From: JAOADN01 sp049323795
GTDB lineage: Bacteria > Pseudomonadota > Alphaproteobacteria > Rhodobacterales > Rhodobacteraceae
Direction: 5' to 3'
Assembly: GCA_049323795.1 (NCBI GenBank)
Contig: JBMOOH010000040.1
Span: 1 to 9,799 of the forward strand
Length of the DNA: 9,799 nucleotides
Below, in pieces: positions 5,187-9,799 of this stretch. Below the pieces are notes generated by a model that ran no database searches, was not told the DNA's origin, and saw only the letters and a program-made list of their open reading frames with translations. How positions within the stretch are numbered: the first letter of the stretch is position 1; each line of letters starts with the position of its first letter. The translations under genes were made by a program, and so were the position numbers.

Positions 5187-7037
5187 ATGTCCAATCCACT
5201 GCGCCAGAAGCGAGGCAACACCATCGTGTTCGTCATCCTGGGTCTGGTCATCCTCGGCCTCGGGGGCTTCGGCGTGACGAACTTCTCGGGCGGCGTCCGC
5301 AGCATCGGATCGGTGGGCACCGAGGAAATCGACGTGCAGGATTACGCGCGGGCGCTTCAGTCCGAGATGCGCCGGGCATCCTCGCAGATCGGCCAGCCGG
5401 TGACGATCGAGATCGCCCGGCAGCTCGGGCTCGACCGCCAGGTCCAGGCCCAGCTTCTCGCCGCAGCGGCGCTGGACGCCGAGGCGCGGCGGGTTGCCCT
5501 GTCGGCGGGCGACGAGCAGGTGCGCAAGGCTCTGTTCGACGTCCCGGGCTTCCAGGGACCGGACGGAAAGTTCAACCCGCAGACCTACCGTTCCGTGCTC
5601 AGGAACGAGGGGCTGACCGAGGCCGAGTTCGAGGCGCGCGTGCGCAAGGACGCTGTCCGCGAGATCATCGAGCGCGCCGCCGCGGGGGGGGCCGTGGCCC
5701 CAGCGCCCTATGTCGGCACGCTGGCGGCCTATGTCGGCGAGACCCGCGACTTCATGGTTGCCGAGCTTCTGGCATCGGACCTCGCCGAACCGGTGGCGCC
5801 GCCGGACGACGTGGCGGTCAAGGCCTTCTACGACGCCAATCCCAAGACCTTCACCACGCCCGAGATCCGGCGCATCTCGTATGTCTGGCTGTCGCCCGAG
5901 GCGCTGGCCGCAACGGTCCAGATCGACGAAAAGGACCTGCGCGCCGCCTACGACGCCCGGATCGACGAGTTCGTGGCGCCCGAGCGCCGTCTCGTGGAAA
6001 AGCTGGTCTTTCCCTCGGAGACCGAGGCAGGCGCGGCCCTGGCGCGGATCGAGGCCGGAACCTCGACCTTCGAGGACGAGGTGAAGGCGCGGGGCCTGAA
6101 GCTCGAGGACGTGGACATGGGCGAGGCGCGCCGCGAGGATCTGGGCAGCGCGGCCGAGGCCGTCTTCGCGCTCGCCGAGCCCGGCGTGGTGGGGCCCTTC
6201 GCCACGGATCTCGGCCCCGCGCTGTTCGCGATGAACGGAATCCTGCAGGGCAAGGAGGTGACCTTCGACGAAGCCCGCCCCGATCTCGAGACCGAGACGC
6301 GGCTCGACCGCGCCCGCCGGCTGGTGTCGGACAAGACCCCGGCGATCGAGGACATGCTCGCCTCGGGCGCCACGCTCGAAGAGGTCGCCCGGGAAGCCGG
6401 AATGGAATTCGGCACGATCAGGTACGGCGCGGATGCGACGGGGGGGCTCATGGGCTACGAGGCCTTCCGCACCGCCGCCGCCAGGATCGCGCAGGACGAC
6501 TTCCCCACGCTCGCGCAGCTCGACGACGGCGGGGTCTTCGCCCTGCGGCTCGACGGGATCGACCCGCCGGCGCTGAAGCCGCTCGACGAGGTCAGGCAAG
6601 AGGCCGCCGCCGGCTGGACCCGGCAGGAGACCCGCCGCCGGCTCGTCGCCCTTGCCGAGGAGATCGTGGCCGAGGTCGCGGGCGGGGGAAGCCTTGCCGC
6701 CCGGGGCCTCGTGACCACGCGCTATTCGGGTTTCCTGCGCAGCGGCTACATCGACGGCGCGCCGCAGGAGATCGTGGCGACGGCATTCCGCACCGCGCCG
6801 GGCAAGGCCGCGGTGGTGGATGCCGGGGATCGGGTCCACATCGTCCAGGTGACGGCAGTGCAGCCCGCCGACCCGGCCGGCGCCGAGCAGAAGCGCGTCA
6901 CCGACGCGATCGCCGAGCAGGCGCGCCAGGGGCTGGCCCAGGATCTCTACGCCTTCTACGCACAGGCGCTCGAGGCGCGCGACGGCATCGTGCTCGACCC
7001 CGGCGCGATCGAGGCGGTCCACGCGCAGATCCGCTGA
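5187..7037 (+). CDS. PpiD/SurA-type periplasmic folding factor, membrane-anchored
   Basis: This 616-residue protein has a short positively charged N-terminus (RQKR, 6-9), one transmembrane helix (about 12-31), and a long presumed periplasmic part, the PpiD topology. A SurA-like N-terminal chaperone region (about 37-220) contains FDVPGFQGPDGKFNPQTYRSVL (117-138), a signature of this family. A parvulin-like segment (about 267-352) keeps the fold pattern, including AVFALAEPGVVGPFATDLGPALF (325-347), but the usual histidine of the first strand is missing (LVEKLVFPS, 269-277), so chaperone activity is more likely than proline isomerase activity. A second helical/strand part (about 390-616) follows. 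It probably helps outer-membrane or secreted proteins to fold at the inner-membrane exit site. GGGGGAG (5175-5181) supports the start. trpE follows after six bases, so they are very likely co-transcribed. The gene name ppiD would be reasonable, but similarity to E. coli PpiD is distant. Confidence 0.85.
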   Translation: MSNPLRQKRGNTIVFVILGLVILGLGGFGVTNFSGGVRSIGSVGTEEIDVQDYARALQSEMRRASSQIGQPVTIEIARQLGLDRQVQAQLLAAAALDAEARRVALSAGDEQVRKALFDVPGFQGPDGKFNPQTYRSVLRNEGLTEAEFEARVRKDAVREIIERAAAGGAVAPAPYVGTLAAYVGETRDFMVAELLASDLAEPVAPPDDVAVKAFYDANPKTFTTPEIRRISYVWLSPEALAATVQIDEKDLRAAYDARIDEFVAPERRLVEKLVFPSETEAGAALARIEAGTSTFEDEVKARGLKLEDVDMGEARREDLGSAAEAVFALAEPGVVGPFATDLGPALFAMNGILQGKEVTFDEARPDLETETRLDRARRLVSDKTPAIEDMLASGATLEEVAREAGMEFGTIRYGADATGGLMGYEAFRTAAARIAQDDFPTLAQLDDGGVFALRLDGIDPPALKPLDEVRQEAAAGWTRQETRRRLVALAEEIVAEVAGGGSLAARGLVTTRYSGFLRSGYIDGAPQEIVATAFRTAPGKAAVVDAGDRVHIVQVTAVQPADPAGAEQKRVTDAIAEQARQGLAQDLYAFYAQALEARDGIVLDPGAIEAVHAQIR

Positions 7038-7043
7038 GCGGCG

Positions 7044-8555
7044 ATGGCCATCGTCCCGGAATTCGCCGCCTTCGAAGCCGCCTGGAGCGCCGGGAGGAAC
7101 CAGCTCGTCTTCGCACGGCTGGCCGCCGATCTCGACACGCCGGTCTCGCTGATGCTGAAGCTCGCCGATGCACAGCCGATGAGCTTCATGCTGGAGAGCG
7201 TGACCGGCGGCGAGGTGCGCGGACGCTATTCCGTGGTCGGGCTGAAGCCCGACATCGTCTGGGAATGCCGGGGCGCGCAGAGCCGGATCAACCGCCAGGC
7301 GCGCTTCGACGATGCCGCCTTCGAGCCCCTCGACGGACATCCGCTCGCAACGCTCCGCAGCCTGATCGCGGAAAGCCGGATCGAGATGCCCGAGGGACTG
7401 CCCGCCATCGCCGCCGGCCTCTTCGGCTATCTCGGCTACGACATGATCCGGCTGGTCGAGCGACTGCCCGCCGTCCGGCCCGACCCGGTCGGCGTCCCTG
7501 ACGCGGTCCTCCTGCGGCCGACCGTGGTGGCGGTTCTCGACGGCGTGAAGGGCGAGGTGACGGTCTGTTCGCCGGCCTGGGCCGGATCGGGCCTCACGGC
7601 CCGCGCCGCCTATGCCCAGGCGGCCGAGCGGGTGATGGACGCGGTGCGCGACCTCGAACGCGCGCCCGCGGGCGCGGCGCGCGACCTCGGGGATGCGGCG
7701 CAGGTGGGCGAGTACCGGTCGAACTTCACCCCCGAGGCCTACCGTGCCGCCGTCGAGAAGGCCCGGGACTACATCCGCGCCGGCGACATCTTCCAGGTCG
7801 TGCCGTCGCAGCGCTGGACGGCCGACTTCGGGCTGCCGCCCTTCGCGCTCTACCGGTCGCTGCGGCGCACGAACCCGTCGCCCTTCCTGACCTTCTTCAA
7901 CTTCGGCGGCTTCCAGATCGTCGGCGCCAGTCCGGAGATCCTTGTGCGGCTCCGCGACGGGATCGTGACGATCCGCCCGATCGCGGGAACCCGTCCCCGC
8001 GGCGCGACGCCCGAGGCGGACCGCGCCAACGAGGCCGAGCTTCTGTCGGATGCCAAGGAGCGGGCCGAACACCTGATGCTGCTCGATCTGGGACGCAACG
8101 ACGTGGGCCGGGTGGCGCGGATCGGCACGGTGAGGCCGACCGAGCAGTTCGTGATCGAACGCTACAGCCATGTCATGCACATCGTCTCGAACGTGACGGG
8201 CGAGATCGCGCCCGGAGAGGACGCGCTCTCGGCGCTTCTTGCCGGACTTCCCGCCGGCACGGTGTCGGGTGCGCCGAAGGTCCGCGCGATGGAGATCATC
8301 GACGAACTGGAGCCTGAGAAGCGCGGCGTCTACGGGGGCGGCATGGGCTATTTCGCCGCGAACGGCGAGATGGACATGTGCATCGCCCTCCGGACGGCGG
8401 TGGTGAAGGACGGAAAGCTGTTCATCCAGGCGGGCGGCGGGGTCGTTTTCGACAGCGATCCCGAAGCCGAGTTCCAGGAGACGGTGAACAAGTCGCGGGC
8501 GCTGCGCAAGGCGGCCGAGGACGCGGGCCTTTTCGTGCGGCGCGGCAACGGCTGA
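7044..8555 (+). CDS. trpE: anthranilate synthase component I
   Basis: TrpE converts chorismate and ammonia (from the TrpG glutaminase subunit) to anthranilate, the first committed step of tryptophan synthesis. The 503-residue protein has the N-terminal regulatory part with the tryptophan-binding motif MLES (49-52) before a GRYSVVG segment (60-66), so feedback inhibition is expected. It also has the chorismate-binding domain, with QVVPSQR (251-257), NPSPF (277-281), PIAGTRPRG (312-320), LLDLGRNDVGRVA (346-358), SHVMHIVS (375-382), GAPKVRAMEIIDELE (409-423), YGGGMGY (430-436) and AGGGVVFDSDPEAEFQE (463-479). It is not a TrpEG fusion; no glutaminase domain follows. The start lies six bases after ppiD with no strong ribosome binding site, pointing to coupled translation, and leaves no room for a trp leader peptide or attenuator. 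trpG, trpD and trpC are not in the window. Confidence 0.97.
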   Translation: MAIVPEFAAFEAAWSAGRNQLVFARLAADLDTPVSLMLKLADAQPMSFMLESVTGGEVRGRYSVVGLKPDIVWECRGAQSRINRQARFDDAAFEPLDGHPLATLRSLIAESRIEMPEGLPAIAAGLFGYLGYDMIRLVERLPAVRPDPVGVPDAVLLRPTVVAVLDGVKGEVTVCSPAWAGSGLTARAAYAQAAERVMDAVRDLERAPAGAARDLGDAAQVGEYRSNFTPEAYRAAVEKARDYIRAGDIFQVVPSQRWTADFGLPPFALYRSLRRTNPSPFLTFFNFGGFQIVGASPEILVRLRDGIVTIRPIAGTRPRGATPEADRANEAELLSDAKERAEHLMLLDLGRNDVGRVARIGTVRPTEQFVIERYSHVMHIVSNVTGEIAPGEDALSALLAGLPAGTVSGAPKVRAMEIIDELEPEKRGVYGGGMGYFAANGEMDMCIALRTAVVKDGKLFIQAGGGVVFDSDPEAEFQETVNKSRALRKAAEDAGLFVRRGNG

Positions 8556-8581
8556 CCCGCCGGACCCGCGGCGCCGGCGGG
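8556..8581 (+). terminator. stem-loop directly after trpE, probable terminator
   Basis: CCCGCCGG (8556-8563) pairs perfectly with CCGGCGGG (8574-8581) around a 10-base loop, starting at the base after the trpE stop. No T-tract follows. Because the next gene is convergent, a terminator is expected here, and this is the best candidate in the 107-base gap. Confidence 0.55.
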
Positions 8582-8627
8582 CCGCGGCCGCGCTGGATCC
8601 CCTGTCCCCCTTCCGCCCCTCGGCGGG

Positions 8628-8657
8628 TGCCCCGAGACTGCCCCGAGACTGCCCGAG
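8628..8657. repeat. short tandem repeat TGCCCCGAGAC
   Basis: Two perfect copies of the 11-mer TGCCCCGAGAC (8628-8638 and 8639-8649) are followed by a partial third copy lacking one C (TGCCCGAG, 8650-8657). They sit in the gap between the convergent trpE and deacetylase-like genes, just beyond the stop of the latter. CCGAG (8653-8657) can pair with CTCGG (8666-8670) across that stop, which may form a weak terminator for the minus-strand gene. It looks like a replication-slippage product. Confidence 0.7.
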
Positions 8658-8662
8658 CGGGG

Positions 8663-9799
8663 CTACTCGGCGGTTGCGGGCGGGCTGGAGGACGGGCCGG
8701 CGGGCGGGTCGGAGGCTGCGGGCCGGCTGCCCCTCAGGACCGCCGAGACCGGCGCGGCGGCAAAGCGCTTGTCCGGCTCGGCTGCCCATCCGAAGAGCGC
8801 CTTGATCGTTGCAGGCGTGGTGCGCGCCGCGACGACGATCCGCCCGGTCTGGATCGCGTCGAAGGCGGCGCGGTCGAGCGCGCGGCGGATCGCCTCGGGC
8901 CCGGACTGGCCGTCATCGACGTTCCGCAGCACCGTTCCGTAGGGGACGCCGGCCGCCTCGGCAACCTGGCGGGCAGGATTGAGGCCGCTGTTGTAGGTTA
9001 GAAGCCCGAGCCCGTCGGCAGCGACCAGCGCGACGGCCTGCTTGGCCGCCTCGCGGTCGGTCTGGAAGCCCGAGTCCGGGGCGGCGACCAGCGCGACCGC
9101 CTCAGGCAAGACGCCGAGCGCGCCCTGATAGGCGACCTCCGTCTCCGAGGCCGAGGCCGTGCGCGGCATGACGGTGCCGAGGATGGCCACCTCGAAGCCC
9201 GCGCGGCGGAAGACGGCGGCCCGGGCGGCGGCATCGGGGCGCGCCGGGTCGACGGCGACCGTCGCCGGGAACGGCAGGGTGGCGATCGTGGCCGGGTCGA
9301 GCCCCCCGGCCTCTTCCCCCACATCGACGAGAAGCAGGGCGACTTCGGGAAGCCCGCCGGGATTGTCATAGGGCGCGGCGAAGCGGTCCAGGGCGGCGGC
9401 CCGGACCGCCGGGGCGCCGGTCGCCGCTGCAGGGGCCTCGCCGCCGCCGCCCACGCTGGGCAGGCGGTTGATCCGGACGCCGGCGGCGTTCGAGAGGCCG
9501 GGCTTCGGCGCGTCGAGCGCGCCCACGGGCGGGTCGGGCGCGTCGAAGGTCAGGACCGGCGGCTTGCTGCCCGCGCCCGTGTCCGGCGCGGGGGCCTGCC
9601 GGGCCGCCGGATCCGCTGCGGACGCGGGTGCAGAGGACTCCGGGGCGGAAGACGCCGGGGCGGACGCGGGTGCGGGGGCCTGCCCCGCGGTCCGGCTCGC
9701 CGTCTTCTGCGACTGCGGCACCTTGATCGTCTTGGCCCCGGAGGCACCGGCCGTGACCTTCGGCTTGGCGGGCGCGGTTCCGGCGCCGGTCCCGTCGGC
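8663..9799 (-). CDS. divergent polysaccharide deacetylase (YibQ-like) protein, 5' end missing
   Basis: At least 378 codons are visible and the frame is open to the window edge, so the true start lies beyond it. A GTG at 9721 is an internal candidate but is not needed. Numbering from the first visible codon, residues 1 to about 145 are rich in Ala, Pro, Ser and Gly with little expected structure, a probable periplasmic linker after an N-terminal anchor outside the window. Residues about 150-358 resemble the divergent polysaccharide deacetylase (YibQ) domain: VALLLVDVG (153-161), LPFPATVAVDP (175-185), a GFEVAILGTVMP strand (201-212), and alternating strands and helices to GRIVVAARTT near 319-328. 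The catalytic Asp pair and His of true deacetylases are not evident, so enzymatic activity is doubtful. A Ser/Pro-rich tail ends at TAG. It is convergent with trpE. The family role is unknown; an envelope function is inferred. Confidence 0.8.
   Translation of the reverse strand, partial: ADGTGAGTAPAKPKVTAGASGAKTIKVPQSQKTASRTAGQAPAPASAPASSAPESSAPASAADPAARQAPAPDTGAGSKPPVLTFDAPDPPVGALDAPKPGLSNAAGVRINRLPSVGGGGEAPAAATGAPAVRAAALDRFAAPYDNPGGLPEVALLLVDVGEEAGGLDPATIATLPFPATVAVDPARPDAAARAAVFRRAGFEVAILGTVMPRTASASETEVAYQGALGVLPEAVALVAAPDSGFQTDREAAKQAVALVAADGLGLLTYNSGLNPARQVAEAAGVPYGTVLRNVDDGQSGPEAIRRALDRAAFDAIQTGRIVVAARTTPATIKALFGWAAEPDKRFAAAPVSAVLRGSRPAASDPPAGPSSSPPATAE
9618..9673 (-). repeat. in-frame repeat in the Ala/Pro/Ser-rich linker
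   Basis: GCGGACGCGGGTGC occurs at 9618-9631 and again at 9660-9673, 42 bases (14 codons) apart, so the frame is kept. The copies encode overlapping Ala-Pro-Ala-Ser blocks of the linker in the deacetylase-like protein. This suggests that the linker can expand or shrink by unequal recombination or slippage. Confidence 0.65.

Noticed and set aside
4895..7501. An 868-codon plus-strand frame covering the aminotransferase end, ppiD and half of trpE
   Set aside because: It is the out-of-frame reading of three real genes; composition is almost only Arg, Gly, Ala and Pro.
8581..8592. GC palindromes (GCGGCCGC-like) after trpE as an operator
   Set aside because: Simple GC alternation expected from base composition; no partner site found.
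5016..8789. A 1257-codon open frame on the minus strand opposite ppiD and trpE
   Set aside because: It lies antisense to two well-recognised genes. Its translation is rich in Arg, Gly, His and Asp without any domain, as expected for the shadow frame of G/C-ending codons in high-GC DNA.

Overview
The window looks like a chromosomal housekeeping region of a high-GC alphaproteobacterium, most likely in the Rhodobacterales (Rhodobacter/Paracoccus-like). The evidence is strongly G/C-biased third codon positions, protein sequences that read as typical alphaproteobacterial versions, and purine-rich GGGGGA/GGGGAGGA ribosome binding sites. I cannot name the genus from sequence alone. I see no transposase, integrase, phage gene, CRISPR array or toxin-antitoxin pair.

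Left, minus strand (1-1885): the 5' two thirds of a tRNA-Pro(UGG) gene cut by the window edge; a secreted DUF192 protein whose start codon overlaps the stop of a protein with two cold-shock domains; a short promoter-like intergenic stretch; and pdxH (pyridoxamine 5'-phosphate oxidase).

Middle and right, plus strand (2003-8555): seven reading frames in one direction. fabI (enoyl-ACP reductase) is divergent from pdxH. It is followed by a GC-rich stem-loop, gpt (xanthine-guanine phosphoribosyltransferase), a DUF2127 membrane protein overlapping gpt by 29 bases, a possible 12-codon micro-ORF joined to both neighbours by ATGA overlaps, a class I/II PLP aminotransferase, a PpiD/SurA-type periplasmic folding factor, and trpE (anthranilate synthase component I) six bases later. 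A stem-loop directly after trpE probably ends this transcript.

Right end (8663-9799, minus strand): a convergent, 5'-incomplete gene for a divergent polysaccharide deacetylase (YibQ-like) protein with a long Ala/Pro/Ser-rich N-terminal segment.

The plus-strand genes serve different pathways: fatty acid synthesis, purine salvage, amino acid metabolism and envelope protein folding. Only local pairs look mechanistically linked: csp with DUF192, gpt with DUF2127, DUF2127 with the micro-ORF and aminotransferase, and ppiD with trpE. PdxH makes the PLP that the aminotransferase needs, but that is a general metabolic link and not evidence of a shared system. I found no convincing undescribed system. 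The most unusual local features are the micro-ORF relay, a patch of low GC and rare codons inside the aminotransferase, stem-loops sharing the 8-mer TCCGGCGC on either side of fabI, and the degenerate catalytic motifs in the PpiD-like and YibQ-like proteins.
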